A DNA stretch of 64,000 nucleotides from an uncultured Oscillospiraceae bacterium (GTDB lineage: Bacteria > Bacillota > Clostridia > Oscillospirales > Oscillospiraceae). Positions 1 through 7,992 of the stretch are shown here, piece after piece. Positions within the stretch are counted from its first letter, which is position 1. Each line of letters starts with the position of its first letter. The translations under genes and the position numbers were made by a program. The notes beneath the pieces are model-generated. The model had not been told where the DNA came from. It did not search any database and was given only the letters and a program-made list of their open reading frames with translations. The stretch covers positions 1 to 64,000 of the forward strand of contig CAKUAS010000009.1 of the NCBI GenBank assembly GCA_934636655.1, given 5' to 3'.

Positions 1-2
1 TG

Positions 3-1415
3 TTCGCGCTGGCCGCCGCCGGCTTCGGTGTCAAGGACGGTCTTGCGATCAAGCAGTATAAGGAGGACGATGCAAAGGCGGCAGACGTTGTAGGCGAGCT
101 TGAGAAGGCCATACAGGCGCTCAAGGAAAATGAGGCCGCCTATAACGAGGGTGTCGGAACCTATGCCAAAGGACTTAGCGACTATGCAGCCGGTCAGCAG
201 GCCTATAACGAGGGCAAGGCAACGCTTGCTCAGGGCTATAAGGATTATAACGACGGCAAAGCGACACTCGAGCAGGGCTACAAGGACTATGAGGCCGGCA
301 AGAAGGCTCTTGAGGAGGGACGCCTGAAAATCGCCGAGGGGCAGAAGATGATCGATGAGAACACCGACGCATATAACGAGGGCAAGGCGCTTCTTTCGAA
401 AATTGAACCTCTCATGCCGCTTCTGAACACATATGTCAAATTCCGTGACGGCAGTATCGCAAAGCTGCCCGGCTTTGACAGCGCTCAGGCATGGTTTGTC
501 GGAAAGGTCGCGCCGCTTGCAGAGCGCATGGGACTCACAATTCCCGCGGACGTCACCGACTTCCCGGCATATATTCAGCGCATGGTGGCTGAGGGTCAGG
601 CGATGCTCAAGCAGTATGAGGACGGTCTTAAGGAGCTTGAAGCAGGTAAGGCGGAGCTTGCAGCCGGCGAGCAGCAGCTTGCCGAGGCTGAAAAGCAGCT
701 GGCTCAGGGCGAAAAGGATCTTGCCGAGGGCAAGAAGGCTCTCGAAAACGGCGAGCAGGAGCTTGCTGCGGGCGCAAAGGAGCTTGCTGACGGCGCGGCT
801 CAGCTCGCGGCGGGCAAAAACGATCTTGAAGCCTTTGAAAACGGCATGGCTCTCGTCGACGAGTACACCATGACCTGCTATAAAAATGAACCCATCTACC
901 GTCACGACGGTGAGATGGCAGTCCCCGGTCCCGAGCAGCGTCTCGGCGCCGACTTCGACTGGAAGAAATACGACGAAAACGGCAACCTCGTAACGCTGCG
1001 CAACGGCGATCCGTATCTCGATCTTGACCAGTGCCTCGTAGTCTGCAAAAGCTTCCGCGAATCCGTCGCGCACCACGTCGCCGACGTAACGCATGAGCTT
1101 TACATGCGCCTCGGCCTGTACGTTGTTCTCGCCGTCGCCGCAATCCTCGGCATAATCGGCGGAATACTCGTCCTTGTGGGCAAGAAGGGTGCGTTTGTGC
1201 TCGGCATCATCACCGCGGTTCTGGCGGTCGGCTGCAACATCTTCGGCCTGCTGACCCGTTACCACGGCTACACCTATCCGCTCAAGGACGGCACCTACTC
1301 CGGCACCTTGCAGCTTATAGCAATAATCACCTTCGCTCTCGTCTCGGTCGTGTTCCTTATCGTGACCGCCTCGGCAAAGAACGAAGCCGCAAAGCAGGCT
1401 AGGATCGAAGCCTGA
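3..1415 (+). CDS. heptad-repeat coiled-coil membrane protein, 5' end outside window
   Basis: The reading frame is open from the first bases, so this is the C-terminal 470 residues of a longer protein. After a hydrophobic end of a membrane segment comes a long region of degenerate 7-residue repeats. Residues about 200-265 of the visible part read as near-perfect heptads of the type xxxLAxG (for example ELAAGEQ, QLAQGEK), interrupted by a Trp/Phe-containing globular stretch. Three strong hydrophobic segments lie at the C-terminus (YVVLAVAAILGIIGG, FVLGIITAVLAVGC, LIAIITFALVSVVFL). Such Gly/Leu/Ala heptads between membrane segments occur in YhgE/Pip-like and RND-like clostridial surface proteins. 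No catalytic motif is visible and I cannot assign a function. A terminator follows directly. Confidence 0.85.
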   Translation, partial: FALAAAGFGVKDGLAIKQYKEDDAKAADVVGELEKAIQALKENEAAYNEGVGTYAKGLSDYAAGQQAYNEGKATLAQGYKDYNDGKATLEQGYKDYEAGKKALEEGRLKIAEGQKMIDENTDAYNEGKALLSKIEPLMPLLNTYVKFRDGSIAKLPGFDSAQAWFVGKVAPLAERMGLTIPADVTDFPAYIQRMVAEGQAMLKQYEDGLKELEAGKAELAAGEQQLAEAEKQLAQGEKDLAEGKKALENGEQELAAGAKELADGAAQLAAGKNDLEAFENGMALVDEYTMTCYKNEPIYRHDGEMAVPGPEQRLGADFDWKKYDENGNLVTLRNGDPYLDLDQCLVVCKSFRESVAHHVADVTHELYMRLGLYVVLAVAAILGIIGGILVLVGKKGAFVLGIITAVLAVGCNIFGLLTRYHGYTYPLKDGTYSGTLQLIAIITFALVSVVFLIVTASAKNEAAKQARIEA

Positions 1416-1429
1416 TAACTCAAATTTTT

Positions 1430-1463
1430 CGAGCTCTCCGAACACTTCGGAGAGCTCGTTTTA
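1430..1463 (+). terminator. Rho-independent terminator after the heptad-repeat protein
   Basis: A perfect 13-bp stem (CGAGCTCTCCGAA with its complement) has a 3-nt loop and is followed by TTTTATT. Confidence 0.9.
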
Positions 1464-1476
1464 TTAATATCAATGG

Positions 1477-1515
1477 TTGCATAAAATAAAATATGTTATA
1501 TACTAAAGCTATAAT
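1477..1515 (+). promoter_or_regulatory. promoter region of pncB-niaR
   Basis: TTGCAT and TATACT are separated by 16 bp. A perfect TATAAT also lies at 1510-1515, but without a good -35. A small dyad (CATACG-5-CGTATG, 1519-1535) follows just before the RBS. No GTGTC..GACAC-type NiaR box is seen here, unlike upstream of the transporter gene. Confidence 0.5.
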
Positions 1516-1550
1516 TAACATACGCTTAACGTATGCAGCCGGAGGCTATT

Positions 1551-2996
1551 ATGACTGACAGAAAGCTTAACCTCACCATGCTGTGCGACTACTACGAGCT
1601 CACGATGGGCAACGGATATTTTGATCACGGCATGGGCGATAAGATCACCTATTTCGACGTTTTTTACCGCCAGAACCCCGACAACGGCGGCTTTGCTATC
1701 GCCGCCGGGCTTGAGCAGGTGGTGGAATATATTCAGAACCTTCATTTTGATGCCGAGGATATCGAGTACCTGCGCGGCAGAAAAATGTTCTCCGAAGAGT
1801 TCCTTGAATATCTGCGCAATTTCAAATTTGAGGGCGATATCTGGGCCGTACCGGAGGGTACTCCCGTGTTTCCGCGCGAGCCGCTTATGGTCGTGCGCGC
1901 ACCCGCTATTCAGGCACAGCTTATTGAGACCTATGTTCTGCTTGAGATAAACCATCAGAGCCTCATTGCCACAAAGGCAAACCGCGTCTGCCGCGCGGCC
2001 GAGGGCAGAGTCGTGCTCGAGTTCGGTTCGCGCCGCGCTCAGGGCATCGACGGCGCCGTCACCGGTGCAAGAGCTGCCTATATCGGCGGCTGTGCAGGCA
2101 CGGCATGCGCCCTTTCCGATACGCGCTACGGCGTTCCGGCCGGCGGTACGATGGCGCACTCCTGGGTGCAGATGTTCGACTCGGAATACGAGGCCTTCAA
2201 GGCCTACTGCGAGACCTATCCGACCAACGCTACGCTGCTGGTCGACACCTATAACTCGCTCAAAAGCGGCGTACCCAACGCAATCCGTGCGTTCAACGAG
2301 GTGTTAAAGCCCCTGGGCATAACAAAATGCGGCATCCGCTTTGACTCCGGCGATATGGCGTATCTTACGCGCAAGGCGCGCGCGATGCTCGACGAGGCCG
2401 GCTGGCCCGAATGCAAGATCACCGTCTCGAACTCGCTGGATGAGCGCCTTATTACCGAGCTGCTGCTCCAGGGCGCAAAGATCGACTCCTTCGGCGTAGG
2501 CGAGCGCCTTATTACCGCAAAATCCGACCCCGTGTTCGGCGGCGTGTACAAGCTGTGCGCCGTTGAAGACGATAAGGGCGAGATCATCCCCAAGATAAAG
2601 ATCAGCGAAAATGTCGGCAAGATCACAAATCCGGGCTTCAAAAAGGTATACCGCTTCTTCGACCGTGAAAACGGCATGGCCGAGGCAGACTATATCTGCA
2701 TGCACGACGAGACAGTCGACGACACAAAGCCCCTTGAGATCTGTGACCCCGAGGCGCGCTGGAAACGCAAGACGCTGGACAGCTTTAAGGCTCAGGAGCT
2801 GCTCGTTCCCGTATTCAGAAAGGGCGAACTCGTGTATGAGCTGCCTACGCTCGACGATATACGCCGCCGCTGCGCATACGAGGTGTCCACGCTTTGGCCG
2901 GAGGTCAAGCGCTTTGACTTCCCCCATCAGTACTATGTCGACCTGTCCGACAAGCTCATGGAGCTCAAGGACGAGATGCTCAAGGCAAAGAGGTAA
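1551..2996 (+). CDS. pncB: nicotinate phosphoribosyltransferase
   Basis: A protein of 481 residues converting nicotinate, PRPP and ATP to nicotinate mononucleotide, the first step of the Preiss-Handler NAD salvage route in the cytoplasm. Family signatures seen: CDYYELTMGNGYF at the N-terminus, FGSRRAQG, the GTMAHSW segment with the phosphorylatable His, the phosphoribosyl-binding IRFDSGD, and FGVGERL. I start at the ATG preceded by GGAGG; an upstream in-frame ATG at 1533 has no RBS. The NiaR gene begins 5 bp after the stop, so the two are probably one transcript. Length and motifs are normal for the bacterial family. Confidence 0.96.
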   Translation: MTDRKLNLTMLCDYYELTMGNGYFDHGMGDKITYFDVFYRQNPDNGGFAIAAGLEQVVEYIQNLHFDAEDIEYLRGRKMFSEEFLEYLRNFKFEGDIWAVPEGTPVFPREPLMVVRAPAIQAQLIETYVLLEINHQSLIATKANRVCRAAEGRVVLEFGSRRAQGIDGAVTGARAAYIGGCAGTACALSDTRYGVPAGGTMAHSWVQMFDSEYEAFKAYCETYPTNATLLVDTYNSLKSGVPNAIRAFNEVLKPLGITKCGIRFDSGDMAYLTRKARAMLDEAGWPECKITVSNSLDERLITELLLQGAKIDSFGVGERLITAKSDPVFGGVYKLCAVEDDKGEIIPKIKISENVGKITNPGFKKVYRFFDRENGMAEADYICMHDETVDDTKPLEICDPEARWKRKTLDSFKAQELLVPVFRKGELVYELPTLDDIRRRCAYEVSTLWPEVKRFDFPHQYYVDLSDKLMELKDEMLKAKR

Positions 2997-3001
2997 TGTA
3001 A

Positions 3002-3520
3002 ATGGATTCTGCAAAACGACGCGAACACATAATGCGCGAGCTCAAGGACAGCGACCGCCCGATAAGCGCGACAAAGTTCGCAAAGGAGCTGTCCGTCAGC
3101 CGTCAGATCATCGTCGGCGACGTTGCACTGCTGCGCGCATCCGGCGAAAAGGTTCTCGCCACGCCGCGCGGCTACGTTCTGGAGCGCGCATCCGGTCAGA
3201 TGGAATACACCGTCGCCTGTGTGCATGATTTTGAAAACATGGAAAAGGAGCTCAACATCATGGTCGATAACGGCTGCACGGTCGTTAACGTCACCGTCGA
3301 GCATCCGCTGTACGGTCAGTTGACCGGTCCCCTGCATCTGTCGAACCGCTATGACGTTTCGCAGTTCATGGCTGCCTGCCGCGAGCACGGCGCAAGCCCC
3401 CTGAGCACTCTCACCGGCGGCATACATCTGCACGTTCTCTCGTGCCCCGACCGTGAGTGCTTTGAGCGCACCTATAAGGAGCTGGATGACGCAGGCTTAA
3501 TTTATACACAGCAGGCATAA
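3002..3520 (+). CDS. niaR: NiaR-type niacin-responsive transcriptional repressor
   Basis: 172 residues: an N-terminal winged HTH (about 4-60, HTH_11 type) followed by a 3H domain (about 75-170), named for its conserved histidines (HDFEN, HPLYG, GGIHLHV), which bind metal and ligand in the family. NiaR/YrxA represses NAD-synthesis and niacin-uptake genes when niacin is present. Its position directly behind pncB and ahead of a transporter with a NiaR-like box agrees with this. TTGACA of the next promoter starts 8 bp after the stop. Confidence 0.93.
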   Translation: MDSAKRREHIMRELKDSDRPISATKFAKELSVSRQIIVGDVALLRASGEKVLATPRGYVLERASGQMEYTVACVHDFENMEKELNIMVDNGCTVVNVTVEHPLYGQLTGPLHLSNRYDVSQFMAACREHGASPLSTLTGGIHLHVLSCPDRECFERTYKELDDAGLIYTQQA

Positions 3521-3527
3521 TTACTCA

Positions 3528-3556
3528 TTGACAAAAGCGTTAATAAGCGCTAAAGT
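3528..3556 (+). promoter_or_regulatory. promoter of the EIIC-like transporter gene
   Basis: TTGACA, 17 bp, TAAAGT. Predicted transcription starts around 3563, inside the dyad that follows, so a repressor bound there would block initiation. Confidence 0.75.
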
Positions 3557-3590
3557 AGACCATGCAGGTGTCAAGACACCGCATGGTCTT
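3557..3590. promoter_or_regulatory. probable NiaR operator
   Basis: A long dyad covers the predicted transcription start: an outer AGACCATGC...GCATGGTCT and an inner AGGTGTCAAGACACC. The inner core GTGTC-AA-GACAC resembles what I recall of the NiaR palindrome. The dyad is followed by TTATTAT, so a terminator for niaR is the alternative reading; its place on the +1 of a strong promoter next to niaR favours an operator. Confidence 0.7.
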
Positions 3591-3618
3591 ATTATATGAT
3601 TAAATGAGGTAATCGCTT

Positions 3619-4725
3619 ATGTCCAAGGTAAAGGCATTTTTTAAGCGCAAGGATATCGAGGTCAGCCTCAAGCGCTACGGCATAGACGCGCTCGGCGCGA
3701 TGGCGCAGGGACTTTTCTGCACCCTGCTCGTCGGCACGATACTCGACACGCTCGGCACGCAGCTGGGAATAACTTTTCTTGCCACACCGCTTGTTGAGAT
3801 CGGCGACACGGGCTACACGATAGGCAAATTTGCCTCGGCGATGGTCGGCCCGGCCATGGCAGTAGCTATAGGCTACGCGCTGCACGCCCCGGCAATGGTG
3901 CTGTTTTCGCTGATCCCGGTCGGCTACGCGACGAACGTCATGGGCGGCGCGGGCGGCCCGCTTGCCGTTTACGTCGTTGCTATAATCGCGGCGGAGTTCG
4001 GCAAAATGGTTTCCAAAGAGACTAAGATCGACATTCTCGTGACCCCCATCGTCACGATACTTATAGGCGTGGGTGTTGCCTACTTCATAGCCGCTCCCAT
4101 AGGCAAGGGCGCTATGGCGGTCGGAACGCTCATAAAATGGGCGACGACGCAGCAGCCGTTCGTCATGGGCGTGCTCGTTTCGGTCATCGTCGGCATCGCA
4201 CTGACGCTGCCGATATCCTCGGCGGCCATCTGCGCGGCGCTGAGCCTGACGGGGCTCGCCGGCGGTGCGGCACTCGCGGGCTGCTGCGCGAACATGGTCG
4301 GCTTTGCGGTCGTTTCGTTCAGGGAAAACGGCTGGGGCGGCATCGTCTCGCAGGGACTGGGCACCTCGATGCTGCAAATGGGCAACATCGTGCGCAACCC
4401 GAAGATATGGATACCCGCGATCGCGGCCAGCGCCGTGACCGGCCCTATAGCCACCTGCGTGTTCAAGCTCGAGATGAACGGCGCGGCGGTCTCCTCCGGC
4501 ATGGGCACCTGCGGCCTCGTCGGCCCCATCGGCGTGTGGACGGGCTGGTCGAATCCCTCGGCCGAGGCGCTCTTAGACGGCGCAAAGGCCATAGCGCCCA
4601 CGGCGGTCGACTGGCTCGGCCTTGTGCTTGTCGCCATCGTCCTCCCCGCTGTCCTCGCCTGGGCCTTCGGCGTAATCTGCCGCAAGATCGGCTGGATAAA
4701 AGACGGCGATATGAAGCTCAACTGA
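3619..4725 (+). CDS. PTS EIIC-like (PF13303-type) membrane transporter, candidate niacin transporter
   Basis: 368 residues with about nine hydrophobic segments and many small residues (GGAGGPLAVYVVAII, GLAGGAALAGCCANMVG, GTCGLVGPIGVWTGW). It resembles the stand-alone EIIC family PF13303, which lacks EIIA/EIIB partners and has no firm substrate; none are nearby. GAGGT precedes the ATG. The gene follows pncB-niaR and sits behind a NiaR-like operator, so the simplest inference is uptake of niacin or a related precursor. A role as an ordinary sugar transporter cannot be excluded from sequence. Confidence 0.85.
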   Translation: MSKVKAFFKRKDIEVSLKRYGIDALGAMAQGLFCTLLVGTILDTLGTQLGITFLATPLVEIGDTGYTIGKFASAMVGPAMAVAIGYALHAPAMVLFSLIPVGYATNVMGGAGGPLAVYVVAIIAAEFGKMVSKETKIDILVTPIVTILIGVGVAYFIAAPIGKGAMAVGTLIKWATTQQPFVMGVLVSVIVGIALTLPISSAAICAALSLTGLAGGAALAGCCANMVGFAVVSFRENGWGGIVSQGLGTSMLQMGNIVRNPKIWIPAIAASAVTGPIATCVFKLEMNGAAVSSGMGTCGLVGPIGVWTGWSNPSAEALLDGAKAIAPTAVDWLGLVLVAIVLPAVLAWAFGVICRKIGWIKDGDMKLN

Positions 4726-4734
4726 AGACAGCAG

Positions 4735-4763
4735 AAAGCTCCGATGCAGTGCATCGGAGCTTT
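4735..4763. terminator. bidirectional terminator
   Basis: A 13-bp perfect stem (AAAGCTCCGATGC) with loop AGT is flanked by A- and T-rich ends. It serves the transporter gene on plus and the ABC importer operon on minus. Confidence 0.9.
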
Positions 4764-4773
4764 TGATTTAGGC

Positions 4774-5757
4774 TTATTCAAAAAGGTCGGGATAAAACGC
4801 AGCGGCCAAAGTTTCGACCGCATAGGCAAGTCTGTCGCCCGGCAGAACGCTTTCGAGCGTTATTGTCGCAAAGCGCTCATTTTTTACGCAGTCAAGCTTC
4901 GAGAGCGTGGGGTTGCTTTTGATCTCAGCTATCTTCTCGTCAACACCCGGCGAGTCATAATCGTGGATAAGAATGATATCCGGCTCGCGCGCGAGCGCTT
5001 CCTCATATGTCACCGTGACCCACTGCTTGCTGTCTATATCGCCGAAGATGTTTTTGCCGCCGGCCATGGAAACTATCAGCGACTCGAAGTTGATTCCCGA
5101 GCAGGTGAAAACGCCGTCGTTGCCGCTGTCATATATAAGAACATTCAGAGGCTCCTTGTCTTTGATCTTCTCCTGCACGGCAGCTATACGCGCCTTCTGA
5201 TCGGCAACATATGCCTCCGCTCTGTCCTCAACGCCGAATATTCTGCCGAGATCGAGTATCTCCTGATAAAGCTGCTCGACCGTCGTCGCCGAGTTTACAT
5301 ACACCGTCATACCGTACTGCTCGACCTCTTCGATGTTGCAGCCGTCCTCGCTTATCTCCCAGTCGAGCGCGTAGATGAAGTCCGCTCCGGATGAGATTAT
5401 TGCCTCGCGGGTCGCGGATGCGTGGTTGAGCTCGGGGATGGCGTTTACTGCATCGGCATATTCGGGCAGAGGGCCTCTGCTGTGATTAACGAGCGAGCGG
5501 CCTACAACGAGGTCGGACAAACCGAGCGCCGCGAAAAGCTCGGTGCAATTGGGTCCCAGGGTCAGCACCTTCTGCGGTCTTTTTGTTATTTCCACCTGTC
5601 TGCCGTAGTTGTCGAGCGTGAACGGATAGCCCTCCTCGCTCTGCTGTGCGTCATTGTCCTTTTGCGTGTCTTTTCCTTCGCTCGAGCAGCCTGCAAACAG
5701 CACGAGCACCATTGCAAGGCAAAGCAGAAGCGAAATGATCCTCTTCATTTTCTCCAT
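4774..5757 (-). CDS. ABC importer substrate-binding lipoprotein, iron-siderophore/cobalamin type
   Basis: 327 residues. The signal peptide has a lipobox (LFAGC, Cys about 24) followed by an acidic Ser-rich linker, then a Peripla_BP_2 fold (VLTLGPNCTELFAALG, VGRSLVNHS, DFIYALD, NVLIYDSGND). The protein is tethered outside the membrane and delivers ligand to the permease encoded upstream. It starts at the first of two ATGs, 6 nt after GGAG. It is last of three genes in permease-ATPase-SBP order. The sequence does not tell Fe-siderophore, heme and corrinoid ligands apart. Confidence 0.93.
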   Translation of the reverse strand: MEKMKRIISLLLCLAMVLVLFAGCSSEGKDTQKDNDAQQSEEGYPFTLDNYGRQVEITKRPQKVLTLGPNCTELFAALGLSDLVVGRSLVNHSRGPLPEYADAVNAIPELNHASATREAIISSGADFIYALDWEISEDGCNIEEVEQYGMTVYVNSATTVEQLYQEILDLGRIFGVEDRAEAYVADQKARIAAVQEKIKDKEPLNVLIYDSGNDGVFTCSGINFESLIVSMAGGKNIFGDIDSKQWVTVTYEEALAREPDIILIHDYDSPGVDEKIAEIKSNPTLSKLDCVKNERFATITLESVLPGDRLAYAVETLAAAFYPDLFE

Positions 5758-5760
5758 ATT

Positions 5761-6564
5761 TTACTCCTTTGTTTTAATTCCTGCCGGCAGGAATGTTATT
5801 GACATTTTATCGGTCACCGGGTGGCGGCTCACGCAGCAGTCCACGCCGTAGACATTGCTTATGTTCTCCACCGTAAGAACATCATCCGGCGTACCCTCAA
5901 GAACGATCCGTCCTTCCTTGAGCACATAAACGTAATCACAGTAGAGCGCGGCCATGTTCAGGTCGTGTATCGCGGACAGCACCGTTGTGTTCAGCCTTTT
6001 TATAAGGTCGAATATCTGTATCTGAAAGCTTATATCAAGATGGTTCGTCGGCTCGTCAAGTATGAGAAAATCACTCTCCTGTGCGACCGCCCGCGCGATT
6101 ATCGTACGCTGCTTTTCTCCGCCCGACAAATTCAGATAGCTGCGGTTTGCCATATCCGCCATGCCCAAATGCTCCAGAGCATGATGAACTATCCGCTTAT
6201 CGTTGGCATTGTCGGCATCGAAAAGCTTTTTATGCGGAGATCTTCCCATCGCGACGATCTCCTCGACGGTAAAGTCAAACGGCAGCTCGTTTTCCTGCCC
6301 GACGACGGCCATTTTCAGCGCCGACTCCCTGTAGCTCATTTTGAGCAGATCCTCTCCGTCAAGGATTATGCTTCCTTCGGCGGGCTTCAGCGCGCGGTAT
6401 ATGTTTTTCAAAACAGTGGATTTTCCAGAGCCGTTGGGGCCTATAAGTCCGACGAACTGACCTTTTTTCACATTGAATGACACATGGTCTGCCGCATCCC
6501 GCGCATTGCCGTAGGAATAGCACAGGTCTTTTACCTCAAGTCTTGTTTCAGGCACGCTGACCAC
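5761..6564 (-). CDS. ABC transporter ATP-binding protein, FecE/BtuD type
   Basis: 267 residues with all ATPase motifs: Walker A GPNGSGKST (about 42-50), Q-loop VGQENELPF, signature LSGGEKQR, Walker B FLILDEPTNHLD and switch SAIHD. It powers the FecCD-type permease. The most upstream start is GTG, overlapping the permease stop by 17 nt behind AAAAGGGG; a second GTG 9 nt on is possible. The overlap implies translational coupling. The last C-terminal residues end 3 bp before the lipoprotein start. Confidence 0.95.
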   Translation of the reverse strand: MVSVPETRLEVKDLCYSYGNARDAADHVSFNVKKGQFVGLIGPNGSGKSTVLKNIYRALKPAEGSIILDGEDLLKMSYRESALKMAVVGQENELPFDFTVEEIVAMGRSPHKKLFDADNANDKRIVHHALEHLGMADMANRSYLNLSGGEKQRTIIARAVAQESDFLILDEPTNHLDISFQIQIFDLIKRLNTTVLSAIHDLNMAALYCDYVYVLKEGRIVLEGTPDDVLTVENISNVYGVDCCVSRHPVTDKMSITFLPAGIKTKE

Positions 6565-7612
6565 CCCTTTTCTTGAGCATCCAGATGAACATAGGTCCGC
6601 CGATAACGGCAGTCAGAACGCCGACCGGCATCTCCTCGGGAGCTATCAGGCACCGCGCCGCGACATCGACCCACACGACGAGTATACCGCCGAGCAGCGC
6701 CGACACCGGCAGCACCCTTTTGTGATCTCCGCCGACCCAAAGCCGGGTGAAGTGCGGCACCATAAGTCCCACGAATCCTATAGTGCCGCTCACGGCTATG
6801 GTAACGCCCGCCATGAGAGAGGTCAGCAGGACGAGCATTTTCTGAAGCCGCGAAACATTCACGCCGAGCGCTCCGGCGCTTTCTTCACCCAAAAGCAGCA
6901 GATTCAAGCCTCGGTAGTTTATCATAAGCACCGCCATGCAGATCAGCAGAATGGCAAGCGGCAGCGTCAGATATGCCCACTTTGCTCCCGCAAGGCTTCC
7001 CGACATCCAGAACTCTGCGTTGTGCAGGCCGAGCGCGTTCGGCGCGCTGAGCTTTATGATGCTCGTTATGCCGTCCATTATCATGGATATTGCAACGCCC
7101 GACAGCAGCAGCTGCATGATGTTGATCCTTCCGCGAACACGCGAGATCATATACACGAATATTATCGTTACCGCTGAGCCTATAAACGCGCTTATCGAAA
7201 GCGAGTATGTTCCGAGAAAGGAAAACGCACCGAATAGCATCCCCAGCGTTGCAAACGCCGCAGCGCCGCTCGAAACGCCGAGTATGAACGGGTCTGCGAG
7301 ATTATTTCTCACCAGCGCCTGCATCGTTACTCCGCAAACAGCGAGAGACGCGCCGACAACAAGCCCGAGGCACACTCTCGGCAGTCTGAGACCGAGAATT
7401 ATGTTCTCGTCAAGCTGCTGCCAGCTGTGATCTATCAGATTTCCCACAAACGGTATGCGGCTTATAAGTATCTTCGCCGTTGTAAGCGGCGCTACGGTCA
7501 CCGGCCCCATGCCGGTCGCAAGTATCATCGTTAAAACAGCGATTACAGCAAGCGCTATGCAAACCTTACCCATGCTTTTCTCGCCGCTTTTAAGACGTTT
7601 TTCCTGTGTCAT
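6548..7612 (-). CDS. FecCD-family ABC transporter permease
   Basis: 354 residues from the ATG preceded by GAGAGG. An open frame continues about 100 codons further upstream, but that stretch lacks protein character and contains a hairpin terminator and a promoter, so I exclude it. About nine membrane segments are visible, with FecCD landmarks: LRLPRVCLGLVVGASLAVCG, GSAVTI, ALGVNV and the EAA-like GFVGLMVPHFTRL near the C-terminus, ending in MLKKRGGQRA. It forms the channel of the importer with the two downstream gene products. Confidence 0.94.
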   Translation of the reverse strand: MTQEKRLKSGEKSMGKVCIALAVIAVLTMILATGMGPVTVAPLTTAKILISRIPFVGNLIDHSWQQLDENIILGLRLPRVCLGLVVGASLAVCGVTMQALVRNNLADPFILGVSSGAAAFATLGMLFGAFSFLGTYSLSISAFIGSAVTIIFVYMISRVRGRINIMQLLLSGVAISMIMDGITSIIKLSAPNALGLHNAEFWMSGSLAGAKWAYLTLPLAILLICMAVLMINYRGLNLLLLGEESAGALGVNVSRLQKMLVLLTSLMAGVTIAVSGTIGFVGLMVPHFTRLWVGGDHKRVLPVSALLGGILVVWVDVAARCLIAPEEMPVGVLTAVIGGPMFIWMLKKRGGQRA

Positions 7613-7653
7613 GTTTCCTCTCCCCACATGCTTTTGTTCTCTGTCTGTTGGGC

Positions 7654-7682
7654 AGTATAGCGTAGCAAATACGGCCACACAA
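7654..7682 (-). promoter_or_regulatory. promoter of the ABC importer operon
   Basis: Minus strand TTGTGT, 17 bp, TATACT, about 40 nt upstream of the permease ATG. No recognisable Fur box or B12 box lies within it. Confidence 0.6.
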
Positions 7683-7726
7683 GCCGGTAGGGGGGTTATT
7701 TTTTTATAAAGACTTTCAAAAAAATT

Positions 7727-7754
7727 AAAAGCAGTGGCCTCGACCGCTGCTTTT
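7727..7754 (-). terminator. hairpin terminator upstream of the importer promoter
   Basis: Stem AAAAGCAGCGG/CCACTGCTTTT (one G.T pair) with a 6-nt loop. On minus it is followed by AATTTTTTT, so it ends a transcript coming from the unexplained region next to it. Confidence 0.7.
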
Positions 7755-7930
7755 TTATATGCAAATCTGTCTTGATCCAAACACACTATTTGGCAATTTT
7801 TATACCTGTCTGCCACAAATCCATGCCGCACTGATGTTACGCGAAACGCCGCGGTCTGTTCCATTGTCTCGATACCGGGCAACCGCAATAAACGTATCCG
7901 TAGGTGCCTCAATGCGCCTTTGAAAGCGAA
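7755..7930 (-). other. unexplained non-coding stretch before a terminator
   Basis: About 175 bases lie between the terminator of the OCD-family gene and the hairpin above. No ORF with protein character and no start with an RBS is present. Several short inverted repeats occur on minus, for example GCGGT...ACCGC about 26 nt apart. I looked for cobalamin-riboswitch parts (B12 box, GCCACTG core context) and did not find a coherent set. It may be a small RNA or an attenuating leader; this is not assigned. Confidence 0.3.
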
Positions 7931-7956
7931 AAGCGGAGGCTAAAAAGCCTCCGCTT
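7931..7956 (-). terminator. terminator of the OCD-family gene
   Basis: Perfect 11-bp stem AAGCGGAGGCT with an AAAA/TTTT loop, downstream of the stop on minus. The tail is CTTTTCGCTTT, so the T-run is weak. Confidence 0.75.
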
Positions 7957-7992
7957 CCCGTAGCTGAAAATTAATTTAAAAGGAGATAATGT

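Noticed and set aside
3557..3595. Plain Rho-independent terminator of niaR
   Set aside because: The dyad lies on the start point of a strong promoter, has the GTGTC..GACAC core and lacks a proper T-run; an operator fits better, though both roles are possible.
7613..7912. N-terminal extension of the FecCD permease
   Set aside because: The frame is open but crosses a terminator and promoter, and a good RBS precedes the internal ATG.
7613..7990. Cobalamin riboswitch
   Set aside because: Conserved blocks of the class could not be found in order on either strand.
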